A stretch of 64,000 bases of DNA from the NCBI GenBank assembly GCA_024655825.1, contig JANLFJ010000014.1, positions 1 to 64,000 on the forward strand, read 5' to 3'. Positions within the stretch are counted from its first letter, which is position 1, and each line of letters starts with the position of its first letter. Below the pieces are notes generated by a model. That model was not told the origin of the DNA. It ran no database searches and saw only the letters and a program-made list of their open reading frames with translations. The translations under genes and the position numbers were made by a program. Positions 7,955 through 15,543 of this stretch are shown in pieces. The DNA is from Peptococcaceae bacterium. GTDB lineage: Bacteria > Bacillota > Peptococcia > DRI-13 > PHAD01.

Positions 7955-8040
7955 TGAGCTTAGGTGCGGCTACACCTAAGCCCGTTAACTTATAGCCCTC
8001 GGAGCAGCGAGGCCCCAATCGCGCCTAACTAACTACCCAC
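7955..8040 (-). ncRNA. candidate antisense (antitoxin) RNA of the toxin-like module
   Basis: A minus-strand promoter-like sequence, TTTACT then 16 bases then TAAAAT (-10 at 8045-8050), would start a transcript near 8038 heading towards the toxin 3' end. It crosses the stem-loop at 7957-7983, a shared structure where the two RNAs could pair. The 5' ends of the two converging transcripts are nearly identical (GTGGGTAGTTNGTTAGG). RNA boundaries are inferred. Confidence 0.45.
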
Positions 8041-8059
8041 TTATATTTTACCATATTTC

Positions 8060-8255
8060 ATCTCAAAGTAAAGGGCTGGGCGTTGCAGCGTCCAGCCCTT
8101 GTTGATTAAAAACCTCAGCCGGTGAGGCCGAGAGCTCTCAGCAACCTCCAGGCTAAAAGTAGCGAGCTTAGGTTCGGGCTGTAACCTAAGCTCATTGACC
8201 CTGGGGTGGCAAGGTTTCGGTAGATCAATTGCTATCACCTTTAGCTTATCATATT
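8060..8255. pseudogene. degenerate second copy of the type I toxin-antitoxin-like module
   Basis: About 200 bases downstream the module appears again in decayed form. It has CTCAGCAACCTCCAGGCTAAA like the toxin 3' coding end and GAGCTTAGGTTCGGGCTGTAACCTAAGCTC like the toxin stem-loop. A minus-strand TATGAT (-10 at 8248-8253) lies on the far side. The plus-strand coding part has no intact start or frame. The antisense promoter may still work. The two units look like a tandem duplication in which one toxin gene was lost. Confidence 0.45.
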
Positions 8256-8350
8256 TTTTGGTTTTTGCAAACAAACGAATTGTTCCTGCCCACCGTCCTC
8301 TGGCGGTTTTCTTTTTTTAAGAAGCTCTTTTGGGAGGAGGCAAAAAAACG

Positions 8351-9199
8351 ATGAATTGCCCCGCGTGCGGCAAGACCATAGTCGAGGCCGGCAATTCGTT
8401 CAGGTGCGACTGCGCGGTCGTCCCTAAGACCATGTTGGGGAAACGGGTAACGCCGGAAATTCTTCTCGAATTGCTGGCCAACAGGAGGACCGGTGTCCTG
8501 CACGGGTTCGTTTCCAGGAAGAACGGCAAGGAATTCAGTTCGTCGCTGATCATCGACGAAGAAGGGAAGGTAAGGTTCGAGTTTGACCGGAGACAGGGAG
8601 AAAACGGCGAGGCGAGGATCAGGATAATCTCCCGCAACTCCGGTTCCGCCCAGGTCACGATCGAAGGCGTCGTCCGCAGAGACTTCCACGTGGATTATGG
8701 CCACGTTTCTTCCAGGATGGCCGAGTGTCTAGCGCTGATCACCGCAGTATTCTTGATCAGGCACATCCTGAAGGACATAGCTTTTGTTAATCTGGATATA
8801 CGCCTGAACAACCTCGACTTCTCCCGGCACATACTGAAGGAGCGGGTTCCGCGCGAAATGGCGATGCGGGACGCCCTGGACACGCTGTTTGCCGTTCTTG
8901 ATAGGTTCAAAAACTGGACGGCCCAGTACACGCCGGAAAAAAGGGTCCGGTTGGCAGGGAGTCCCCACAGCGACCGGTTCCCGGAGGGGATATTCCCAGG
9001 TATCAACGTCGGGTTGAAGGAGGACGGCGACAAGCTGATAGTCACGTTCCCTCCCGACCGTCCCGACGTGCAGGAGCAATTCCTGGCGTCCATCAGGAAT
9101 TCAGCGCCCAAAGACCGCGTTTCCTGCTCTGTGCCGCTGTCGTCGAAGTCTGCTTGCCTTGCGTGGTTGAGCAGCGTTAAGAAGGACTCGTCAATATAG
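8351..9199 (+). CDS. zinc-ribbon plus topoisomerase C-terminal-repeat protein, paralogue 1
   Basis: This 282-residue protein has a start at ATG 8351 after GGGAGGAGG. Residues 3-22 form a Cys4 zinc ribbon (CPACGK, then FRCDC). Residues about 30-75 (LGKRVTPEILLELLANRRTG, then FSSSLIIDEEGKVRFEF) match the repeat found at the C-terminus of type IA topoisomerase III (Toprim_Crpt type). The remaining two thirds are not a domain I know, but they are shared with the protein at 44771, with FHVDYGHVSSRMAE and FPEGIFPGINVG as anchor motifs. No topoisomerase catalytic domain is present. A nucleic-acid-binding accessory role is plausible but not shown. Confidence 0.75.
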   Translation: MNCPACGKTIVEAGNSFRCDCAVVPKTMLGKRVTPEILLELLANRRTGVLHGFVSRKNGKEFSSSLIIDEEGKVRFEFDRRQGENGEARIRIISRNSGSAQVTIEGVVRRDFHVDYGHVSSRMAECLALITAVFLIRHILKDIAFVNLDIRLNNLDFSRHILKERVPREMAMRDALDTLFAVLDRFKNWTAQYTPEKRVRLAGSPHSDRFPEGIFPGINVGLKEDGDKLIVTFPPDRPDVQEQFLASIRNSAPKDRVSCSVPLSSKSACLAWLSSVKKDSSI

Positions 9200-9292
9200 T
9201 TCGTTTCTCTTGTATTCAATTGTGTTAATATAAATTCCAGTAAAATCAAGGCGTTAAAAATAGTCCGTGACAAAAATGTGACAAAAGTGAGA

Positions 9293-9322
9293 AAAAATCA
9301 GCGCCCTCAAGCGCTGATTTTT
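9293..9322. terminator. bidirectional intrinsic terminator
   Basis: A perfect 12-bp stem, AAAAATCAGCGC paired with GCGCTGATTTTT around a 6-base loop, is flanked by A and T runs, so it can stop transcription from either side. Two GTGACAAAA repeats precede it. Confidence 0.8.
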
Positions 9323-9371
9323 ACACAGTTAAAACGGAAACGGCCTTAGCTTGCGAAAGGAGGGCTTTATT

Positions 9372-10421
9372 ATGGCTGATAGGTTAATACTCAATTTCGG
9401 GGGAACCATCTACGAGCACGGGTACGGATTGTTAGCCAAAAAAGTCATGACCGATCCGAGTATCTCAATCAATGCGAAAGCACTATACGCATATATAATC
9501 AGCTTCGCGGGTACTACCGAAACGGCCTGGCCAGGCCGCACTAAAATCTGTAATGATTTAGGACTGTCAAAGGAGCGTTTTTCGAAGTGCCTCAAGGAGC
9601 TGGTTAGCGCCGGTTTTATTTTGGCTGAAAGGGAGCGAGGGGAAAAGGGTAGACTGGGAGGGTATATTTATACCGTTGTTGTTGTTGTTGAGAAGAACGT
9701 GGATAAATCCACATCTTCACCATGTCTGGGAAATCCAGACATGGATAATCAAGACCTGGTTCATCCAGACCTGGAAAAGCCAGACAACAATAATAATAAC
9801 AAGATATATAAAATTAACAGAATAAAAAATAACAACAACAACAGCAATCAGGAAATGGGCTATGTACCGGTAGGGAAAAGAGGAGGTGTTGTTGTCAGCC
9901 CTATCAGTAACAACCGGACCAATACCAACGAGGAGAGCCAAACTATAAGGAAAAGTCGGGAGGAGAATGGTAGTCACTTGAGTGGAGTACCGGAAAAAAG
10001 TGGTTGTGCCGGTGTTAATACTAATTCTTATCCCGACTTAAGAATTGATAAAACTGCTGGAGCGAGCAGAAGGTTCTCAGCGAATAACAGGAAACTTTCG
10101 GCCCTAGCGAAGCTGGATGAAGTGACCAAGGCTGAAGTCGAAAGGGTCAGGAATATTTTCAGTTCCAGAGGTATGCCTGTTGCCATAAACGGGTCCAGCG
10201 TGGAAGCCCTGGTGGAGTGGACCAAATGCACGGACGAGGAGCTAGTTTCGGTAATAGAACAAATCCAACAATTGGCGGAGGCAGGTGAGGTGGATAACCC
10301 TGCCGGGCTTCTGGTGGCAGGCCCCAACATCGTCGGGGATGTGTTAAAAGGGCGAAAGGTAGTGGGGAAAACGAAATCTAGAGCTGGAGTTTCGTTTGAG
10401 GACTGGGGCACGGGATGGTAG
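9372..10421 (+). CDS. replication-associated winged-helix protein
   Basis: This 349-residue protein starts at ATG 9372 behind AAAGGAGG. The N-terminal region (about 20-100) contains a helix-turn-helix (HTH_36 type: SINAKALYAYIISFAG, then KICNDLGLSKERFSKCLKEL), as in plasmid/phage replication initiators and DnaD-like proteins. The middle is an Asn-rich low-complexity linker (about 138-165, runs of N and K). The C-terminal domain (about 245-349) ends in FEDWGTGW. Base composition of the linker is much AT-richer than neighbouring genes. It could load or recruit the replication machinery of this replicon. No origin iterons are visible beside it. Confidence 0.65.
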   Translation: MADRLILNFGGTIYEHGYGLLAKKVMTDPSISINAKALYAYIISFAGTTETAWPGRTKICNDLGLSKERFSKCLKELVSAGFILAERERGEKGRLGGYIYTVVVVVEKNVDKSTSSPCLGNPDMDNQDLVHPDLEKPDNNNNNKIYKINRIKNNNNNSNQEMGYVPVGKRGGVVVSPISNNRTNTNEESQTIRKSREENGSHLSGVPEKSGCAGVNTNSYPDLRIDKTAGASRRFSANNRKLSALAKLDEVTKAEVERVRNIFSSRGMPVAINGSSVEALVEWTKCTDEELVSVIEQIQQLAEAGEVDNPAGLLVAGPNIVGDVLKGRKVVGKTKSRAGVSFEDWGTGW

Positions 10422-10436
10422 ACGGGAGGTGAAATA

Positions 10437-10549
10437 GTGACCAAGGTTTATAGTGTGTCAGGGGTGGCGTCCATATTGAGGACGCGCTAATCGAATACAT
10501 TTCTAAAAAAGAGCAAAGAGCCGAAAAACAAAACGCTAGAGGAGGTTAA
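10437..10549 (+). pseudogene. frameshifted small reading frame ahead of the CAO-N gene
   Basis: GTG 10437 follows GACGGGAGGTGAAATA and reads VTKVYSVSG before meeting a stop at 10488. A -1 shift within the GGGG at 10461-10464 joins it to a frame reading GVHIEDALIEYISKK and ending RGG before TAA 10547-10549. The intact product would be about 37 residues. The end of this frame supplies the AGAGGAGGTT ribosome site of the CAO-N gene, so the two were probably coupled. It is either a decayed gene, a sequencing slip in a G run, or programmed frameshifting. Confidence 0.4.
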
Positions 10550-10554
10550 ACCAA

Positions 10555-11250
10555 ATGCTTAAACGCAAAGCCCTGATCGCGTTCGTCGCGGTCGTAACGA
10601 TCATAGCCTTCGCGCTGCCCTGCCTGGCCGACCAGGTAGAGGTGTACGAGAGGGAGAAGCTGGTCAAATCCGTGGTGTTCGCCATCGGTGTAGACGAATA
10701 CTGGGTGGACAACAAGACCCCGGGTGTCAAGATGGACGCCGCGCCGTTCATCGAGAACGACCGGACTTTCGTCCCGGTGCGATACCTGGCTTACGCCCTG
10801 GGCCTGACCGAGAACGACGTGGCTTGGGACCAGGAAGCCAAGAAAGTGACCCTCAAGGGCAAAGCTACCCTGGAGATGTGGGTAGGCAAGCCTGAAATCG
10901 TATCGGACGGTGTTTCTAGGGTCATAGACGTGGCTCCGGTCATCAAGTCCGAGCCGTCCTGGAGGACGTACCTTCCCGCCCGGTTCGTGGCCGAGGGCCT
11001 GGGGTACGAAGTGGACTGGGACGCCGACACCAGGACGGTAATCTGCTGGCCGAAGGGCGAGGCGAAACCGGACGTGTCTGCGGCCGTTAAGGACGCGGTA
11101 CAAAGGCGGGAGGAGATGGAGAATCCGAAGCTGGAACCCAGGGAGGTTGTGCCGGGGCATGTTGATGGGATTGATGTAACGGACAAATTTCCGCTGATCG
11201 AATCTAAGGGGCCTTCGCTGGCCGACATGCCCATTGGGGTATGGTATTAA
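10555..11250 (+). CDS. secreted CAO-N domain protein, copy B
   Basis: This 231-residue protein is nearly identical to the one at 2186: the same signal peptide, the same two CAO-N modules (FIENDRTFVPVRYLAYALG; LPARFVAEGLGYEVDWDAD) and the same C-terminal tail. Differences cluster at residues near 120 (GVSRV for GAPRT) and 214-217 (FPL for GKM). ATG 10555 follows AGAGGAGGTT. It is followed 12 bases later by a secreted propeller protein, whereas copy A precedes cpaF, so the same stalk gene serves two operon contexts. Confidence 0.85.
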   Translation: MLKRKALIAFVAVVTIIAFALPCLADQVEVYEREKLVKSVVFAIGVDEYWVDNKTPGVKMDAAPFIENDRTFVPVRYLAYALGLTENDVAWDQEAKKVTLKGKATLEMWVGKPEIVSDGVSRVIDVAPVIKSEPSWRTYLPARFVAEGLGYEVDWDADTRTVICWPKGEAKPDVSAAVKDAVQRREEMENPKLEPREVVPGHVDGIDVTDKFPLIESKGPSLADMPIGVWY

Positions 11251-11262
11251 GGGGGTGTTCGC

Positions 11263-13269
11263 GTGAAAAGATTCATGGCGTTGGTCGTGCTTTTGATGAC
11301 GGTTTTGACTGCGCCCGCTTTCGCGAAGGACTGGACTGAGTTCGGTGGCTCTCCCGAGCGGTTGAGGTACTCCACCGAGGACATGGGGCCGCCGGTTTAC
11401 TTGGCCTGGACTCACCAGGCGGGGGCCAGCATGAGCCAGCCGGTAGTGGTCGGGGACAGAATCTACCACCTGGGCGGGGACAAGCTCTGGGTGTATGACG
11501 CAAAGGCTGATGGCCAATACGAGGTCGTCAAAGAAGTCAGAAACGGCGGTACACCTTCCCACTCCGACCCGACCTATGCCAACGGTGGGGTTTACTACGG
11601 CACGGGGGCCAATAAAAAAGGGGTTTTTTCTTTGGCGTTTTATGATCCAGAAACAAAAGACCCCGTATATGTTAATTTATCCAGCGAAATCGTGACCGCG
11701 CCCCTGGTTCTGGATGGGGATATTACTGTGGTCGCAACCTGTGACGGGAAAATCTATGCCGTGCGGGGCTTAAGCAGCGGGGCCGGGAAAAGAAAATCGT
11801 TCCAGGTAGGCACTGGCCGCATAACCTCCTCTGCTGGCCGTCTGAGCGGGGACTCCTTCGTCATGGGGTTTGACGCCGATCGGCGGGTGGCAGCGTTCAG
11901 GGTGGGTGTGGACCAGAGCGGGGGGCCAATGCTGGCAAAGTTGTGGGAATTCAAAACCACCTCCGGGGTTCCCGCCTCGATCTCGGTGGACGGTGACCGC
12001 ATTTACTTCTCCGACAAAGCCGCCCATTTCTACTGCCTCGACCGAAGCGGCAACCTGGTGTGGAAGAACTCCGACTTCAGCGGAGGGTTCATCAACGACT
12101 CTCCGGCGGTTTCCCCGACTGGGGTATTCTTCTCAATCCGCGACTACAAGGGCAAGGGCCGCCTGGTGAGAGTGGACAAAGCCACCGGCAAGTCGGTGTG
12201 GTCGGCGGGGCTGGAAGCCAAGGGAGCCAACAGCCCTATCATCTGGGCCAGAGCGGGCGCTGTGGTAGCAGGGGACACCAACGGCAAGATGTACGTGTTC
12301 AACGGGGCCAATGGCGACCCGTACCCGGCTTTCCTCAAGGACGGCAAAGTGTCTCCGACCTACCAGATGACCGGGGCCGAGATTGGGCCGGGTTACAGCC
12401 GGTTCTCCGGCTCGGGGGCGCAGATCGCCTTGTCCTCCGGGAGCATGGACGAAGGCGTCCTCCTGGGCGGGGCGAACGTGAGCGAAACCGAGGGAGCGCT
12501 CTACTGCTGGAGGCTGTCTAGGCCGGTAGACCTGGGCCTGGAGAACGCCCGTCTGGACAACGAGGAGGGCACTAAAGCCAGCGTGGACGCACGGTTCCTG
12601 TTGGGGAAAGACCCCCTGGACACTGATATTTCCTGGGAAATAATTTCTTTCGACAAACCTCTGTCCGACCTGGCGGCCATGACTCCCGAGCAGCTCCTCC
12701 AGCTTTTGCCCAACAAGGCCGAAATATCGGGGTTTGCTCCCGGGGAAACGCGCGTTTTCACGGTGGACGTACCGCCCGAGTCTGCCGGCAAGGTGGTGTT
12801 TGCCATCAACCCTTCCCGACAGAAACCCCTGGGGGAACTGGACTGGGGCAACAACTTCGCCGAGGTCAAGCTGCCGACCAGGTGCACCGATATATCGGTG
12901 GTCAACCCGTATTACAAATCTGGAAGCAATATTTACACGGGGATGAAGTTTGAATTAGGCGCTTATGTCAAGCGGGACAACCAGGGGCCGGACGGACCGG
13001 TGCCGGTTAAAGTGGTCTTTACCGGGCCAGATGGGTCCAGCCACACTACGACCGTGAATCTCAGCAAAGGCGAAACCAAAAGAGTGAGTATTACGCCTAC
13101 CGTCTACCGTCCGGGGACAGCGACCTTCACTATCACCGCTGAACCGGTGGGCGTCGAAGACTGCGCCCCGGGTAACAACAGGGCGCGTATATCTGTAAAC
13201 GTGCAGCAAGACCCCAGTATGCCGATCCCCGACAGCAAAATCTGGGTGGCGCTGGTTTCTTCGAGGTGA
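11263..13269 (+). CDS. secreted PQQ-type beta-propeller protein with CARDB-like C-terminus
   Basis: This 668-residue protein has a signal peptide (MKRFMALVVLLMTVLTAPAF). PQQ/BamB-like propeller blades span about 40-410, with repeats such as DRIYHLGGDKLWVYD, GKIYAVRG and DRIYFSDKAAHFYCLD. A linker follows, then a C-terminal Ig-like region (about 540-655, with TDISVVNPYY and GPVPVKVVFTG) resembling CARDB adhesion modules. GTG 11263 follows GGGGGTGTT. No sortase motif or C-terminal membrane anchor is visible. It is probably a surface-exposed or fibre-associated structural/adhesive protein co-transcribed with the CAO-N protein. Confidence 0.78.
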   Translation: MKRFMALVVLLMTVLTAPAFAKDWTEFGGSPERLRYSTEDMGPPVYLAWTHQAGASMSQPVVVGDRIYHLGGDKLWVYDAKADGQYEVVKEVRNGGTPSHSDPTYANGGVYYGTGANKKGVFSLAFYDPETKDPVYVNLSSEIVTAPLVLDGDITVVATCDGKIYAVRGLSSGAGKRKSFQVGTGRITSSAGRLSGDSFVMGFDADRRVAAFRVGVDQSGGPMLAKLWEFKTTSGVPASISVDGDRIYFSDKAAHFYCLDRSGNLVWKNSDFSGGFINDSPAVSPTGVFFSIRDYKGKGRLVRVDKATGKSVWSAGLEAKGANSPIIWARAGAVVAGDTNGKMYVFNGANGDPYPAFLKDGKVSPTYQMTGAEIGPGYSRFSGSGAQIALSSGSMDEGVLLGGANVSETEGALYCWRLSRPVDLGLENARLDNEEGTKASVDARFLLGKDPLDTDISWEIISFDKPLSDLAAMTPEQLLQLLPNKAEISGFAPGETRVFTVDVPPESAGKVVFAINPSRQKPLGELDWGNNFAEVKLPTRCTDISVVNPYYKSGSNIYTGMKFELGAYVKRDNQGPDGPVPVKVVFTGPDGSSHTTTVNLSKGETKRVSITPTVYRPGTATFTITAEPVGVEDCAPGNNRARISVNVQQDPSMPIPDSKIWVALVSSR

Positions 13270-13280
13270 TTCAAAAAAGG

Positions 13281-13317
13281 GGGGTGGTAAAGGTATTAAT
13301 GATGCCCAAACCACCCC
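13281..13317 (+). other. hairpin between propeller gene and tadE-like gene
   Basis: GGGGTGGT pairs with ACCACCCC across a 21-base loop. No T run follows, so it is more likely an RNA stability or partial-attenuation element than an intrinsic terminator. Confidence 0.45.
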
Positions 13318-13360
13318 TTGTACCAAAACCTCGCGCGTTTGAGGAGGGAGCTAATTTAAG

Positions 13361-13831
13361 GTGAGATGGATTGGAAACCAGAAAGGAACCTCTCTGTTGG
13401 AGTGCGCCCTGGTGCTGCCTATCTTCATTGCGATGGTGATTGGGTTCATAAACCTGGCCCTGCTGCTGAACAACAGCCTCGTCGCTAAATCAGCATCCAG
13501 GGACGCAGCCAACGCGGTGGCTGTCACCGGGAGCGTTTCCCAGGGTTTGGCCAGGGGAAACGAAACCATAGAAACCGGCGGCCTTGGGGGAAAGGCCAGC
13601 ATATCCGTCGAGCAGCCGAGGACCGGTATAGACCGAATAAAGAGCGTTGTAACCTACAAGGTTCCAATCCTTGCTCCTGGCCTGGGGGCCTTGCTGGGGG
13701 GAAAACTCTGGGACAGCGAGGTAACGCTTCAGGAGCAGACCGAATACTACGTCGAGTACCCGGTGAGAAGCGGCTATAAAAAGCCAGAGCCGAAATGCGT
13801 CGGGTATTCCTGCCGGGGTGGTGGGGATTGA
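13361..13831 (+). CDS. tadE: TadE-like pseudopilin
   Basis: This 156-residue protein has a type III-like leader and hydrophobic helix (QKGTSLLECALVLPIFIAMV). Cleavage is predicted after KG, with Glu at mature position +5, as in TadE/TadF pseudopilins. The rest is an extracytoplasmic beta-rich domain ending in a Cys pair (CVGYSC). The start is GTG 13361, with a purine-rich GAGGAGGGAG site upstream. It overlaps the next gene (TGATG). It probably seeds or caps the Tad fibre. Confidence 0.8.
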   Translation: MRWIGNQKGTSLLECALVLPIFIAMVIGFINLALLLNNSLVAKSASRDAANAVAVTGSVSQGLARGNETIETGGLGGKASISVEQPRTGIDRIKSVVTYKVPILAPGLGALLGGKLWDSEVTLQEQTEYYVEYPVRSGYKKPEPKCVGYSCRGGGD

Positions 13832-14505
13832 TGAAAAGGCTCCTCAAAAGCGAACGCGGAAACATCCTGTTGATGACCGCTGTGCTGTTAGTCGTCCTCC
13901 TGCTGTTCGCAGGCGTCGCGGTGGACCTGGCCCGCGCCTGGGTAGCGAGGGAAGAACTCCAGGGGGCGGTAGATTCGGCGGCCTTGGCTGGTTCAATGAG
14001 CGCGGTGCGGATGGTGGAAGTTACCGTCCAGTACGGCCATACCTACGAGTGCTGCTTCGAGGACAGCTGCTCTAGCTGCTGTGCGACTGACCCGCCGGTA
14101 AGACTGGTCGGCACCGAGAAAAAACTCGTCGACCAGGGCGGCTGGAGAAGGGGAACCTGCGGCGACAAGTTTCTGGGCATAGAGCGAAGGTGGATCGAAT
14201 ACCCTTCTGATGCCAAGTCCATAGCCAACCAGATACTGGACATGAACTGGCCCGGCCTCTTGACCCCGGAGGGGGGCGGCGCTAAGGAAGGTTCCAACGT
14301 GACCGTGTACGACGCCAAAAGCGCTTACGGGCCTTCTGTAAAGGTCGATGCCAGGGGGAACGTCAAGACGGCGCTGCTAAATATCATAGGAATCAACGAT
14401 CTGTCCTTCAAGCGCTGCGGTCAATCTGCCACCTTCTACGACGTGGTGGTGAACGGCTGGCTGCTGGGCAGGAACGACCCGCCGCAGGACGCCTGCAAGG
14501 ACTAG
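13831..14505 (+). CDS. TadG-like pilus-associated protein
   Basis: This 224-residue protein starts at ATG 13831 in a TGATG overlap with tadE. Its N-terminus (KSERGNILLMTAVLLVVLLL) is the TadG-like helix, without Glu at +5. Next comes the conserved Tad segment LARAWVAREELQGAVDSAAL. Residues about 75-88 hold a dense cysteine cluster (CCFEDSCSSCC), unusual for this family. Such a cluster could be disulfide-bonded, consistent with the VKOR-like protein at 28639. The usual C-terminal VWA domain of long TadG proteins is absent. Confidence 0.75.
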   Translation: MKRLLKSERGNILLMTAVLLVVLLLFAGVAVDLARAWVAREELQGAVDSAALAGSMSAVRMVEVTVQYGHTYECCFEDSCSSCCATDPPVRLVGTEKKLVDQGGWRRGTCGDKFLGIERRWIEYPSDAKSIANQILDMNWPGLLTPEGGGAKEGSNVTVYDAKSAYGPSVKVDARGNVKTALLNIIGINDLSFKRCGQSATFYDVVVNGWLLGRNDPPQDACKD

Positions 14506-14521
14506 AGGGGAGGCGCGGCTG

Positions 14522-14923
14522 GTGAAAAACAAACAGAAAGGCACTGTCCTCCTGGAATTCGTCCTGTCCACGTTTGTCCTGGTTATGGTGTTCGCGATGC
14601 TTTGCAACTGCGCCTTCCTGCTGCGGGAGAAGATTGCCGTCGCGTCTGCGGCCAGGGAAGCCGGCCGCCAGGCGGCGGTAACGAAGGATATGCGTTTGGG
14701 GATCGAGGTGGGCGAGCGGGTGATGGTATCTTCGGGCGTTCCCGAGAGCAGGTTCACGGTGCGGGTCTACCAGGCGGCTCAGAACCTTATTGCCTCCGAA
14801 GTAACTTGCGACTCGCCGCTGCTGCTGCCGATGATCGGGGGGCTGCTGGGGGACGAATGGTCGCCTTACCTGACCTTTCACAAGGTTTTGTACTTCCGGT
14901 ACGAGGAAACGCCACAAAACTGA
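14522..14923 (+). CDS. second TadE-like pseudopilin
   Basis: This 133-residue protein starts at GTG 14522 after GAGGGGAGG. The leader KNKQKG is followed by TVLLEFVLSTFVLVMVFAM with Glu at +5, the prepilin signature. The soluble domain is short and contains the sequence AREAGRQAAVTKD, common in TadE proteins. With the two preceding genes it makes a three-member pseudopilin operon. The strong promoter of the toxin-antitoxin pair lies 24 bases after its stop. Confidence 0.78.
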   Translation: MKNKQKGTVLLEFVLSTFVLVMVFAMLCNCAFLLREKIAVASAAREAGRQAAVTKDMRLGIEVGERVMVSSGVPESRFTVRVYQAAQNLIASEVTCDSPLLLPMIGGLLGDEWSPYLTFHKVLYFRYEETPQN

Positions 14924-14946
14924 AAAACCCCAAATACGCGAATTTG

Positions 14947-14990
14947 TTGACCAATCGCCCGCCGCATCGTACAATATGTAGTACAACAAA
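14947..14990 (+). promoter_or_regulatory. sigma-A promoter with palindromic operator for yefM-yoeB
   Basis: TTGACC (14947-14952), a 17-base spacer and TACAAT (14970-14975) make a near-consensus promoter. The -10 lies within GTACAATATGTAGTAC, an imperfect palindrome of the TGTACA type bound by YefM/Phd repressors. This fits conditional autoregulation by the toxin-antitoxin complex. Confidence 0.75.
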
Positions 14991-15016
14991 ACGCTTTTTG
15001 GAAAGGCGGCAAACCC

Positions 15017-15262
15017 ATGTCCGTGAATGTCTCGTCTGCTCGCCAGAACCTGTTCGGCCTCATTAAGAAGGCAATAACCGAGCACGAGCCGATAACCATT
15101 ACTTCAAAGCAGGGAAACGTGGTCATCATTTCCGAGGAGGACTACAAGGCCATGCAGGAAACGCTTTACCTTTTGAGCGTGCCCGGTATGAGGGAATCCA
15201 TAATTGAAGGCATGAAGGCGTCTCCCGAAGAATGCGTGAAGGCCGAGGAGATCGGCTGGTGA
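15017..15262 (+). CDS. yefM: YefM/Phd-family antitoxin
   Basis: This 81-residue protein starts at ATG 15017, after GGAAAGG. The N-terminal DNA-binding Phd/YefM fold is recognisable from VSSARQNLFGLIKKA and EHEPITITSKQGNVVIISEEDY. The C-terminal part (SPEECVKAEEIGW) is the toxin-binding tail. It should bind the upstream palindrome and neutralise the toxin encoded by the overlapping next gene (TGATG). Confidence 0.88.
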   Translation: MSVNVSSARQNLFGLIKKAITEHEPITITSKQGNVVIISEEDYKAMQETLYLLSVPGMRESIIEGMKASPEECVKAEEIGW

Positions 15263-15525
15263 TGTGGGAGATCGAATTCACCAGACGCGCGGTAAAAGAC
15301 GTCGAACTAATCAAGCGTGCAGGATTAAAGGAAAATGTCCTTGGGTTGCTCGAAATCTTAAAGGTAAACCCTTACCAGACTCCGCCGCCTTACGAAAAGC
15401 TGGTAGGCGACCTGGAGGGCGCTTATTCCCGAAGGATAAACATAAAGCACCGTTTGGTATATTCTGTCGACAAGGACAGGCGTTGCGTTAGGATTCTGCG
15501 GCTTTGGACGCACTACGAAGAATGA
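15262..15525 (+). CDS. yoeB: YoeB/Txe-family mRNA-interferase toxin
   Basis: This 87-residue protein starts at ATG 15262, which overlaps the antitoxin stop. The RelE/YoeB fold is recognisable from PYEKLVGDLEGAYSRRINIK, HRLVYSVDKD and the C-terminal LWTHYEE. The family cleaves mRNA in the ribosome, with catalytic Glu, Arg and His (the E/R pair and terminal HY are present). All hallmarks of an intact toxin are visible. Confidence 0.88.
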   Translation: MWEIEFTRRAVKDVELIKRAGLKENVLGLLEILKVNPYQTPPPYEKLVGDLEGAYSRRINIKHRLVYSVDKDRRCVRILRLWTHYEE

Positions 15526-15543
15526 ATCTCGCGAGGTAGAGAA

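Larger units (their letters stand above)
10415..11258 (+). repeat. long direct repeat, copy B (CAO-N gene plus flanks)
   Basis: This is the second copy of the segment at 2104-2890. It retains about 55-60 bases upstream of the CAO-N gene that copy A has lost. The left boundary falls inside the last codons of the preceding gene, where both copies share TGGTAGACGGGAGG. The right boundary is just after the CAO-N stop, in GGGGGTGTT. Confidence 0.9.

Noticed and set aside
8041-8274. 77-codon minus-strand frame at the second toxin-like unit
   Set aside because: It passes through two stem-loops and an antisense promoter and has no ribosome site.
10546-11562. 338-codon minus-strand frame opposite the CAO-N gene
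   Set aside because: It is antisense to a signal-peptide-bearing gene. A similar minus-strand frame appears opposite copy A only because the DNA is duplicated.
11263-13269. PQQ-dependent dehydrogenase
   Set aside because: Propeller blades are present but no quinone-binding or catalytic residues are recognisable and the C-terminus is CARDB-like. It is treated as a structural protein.
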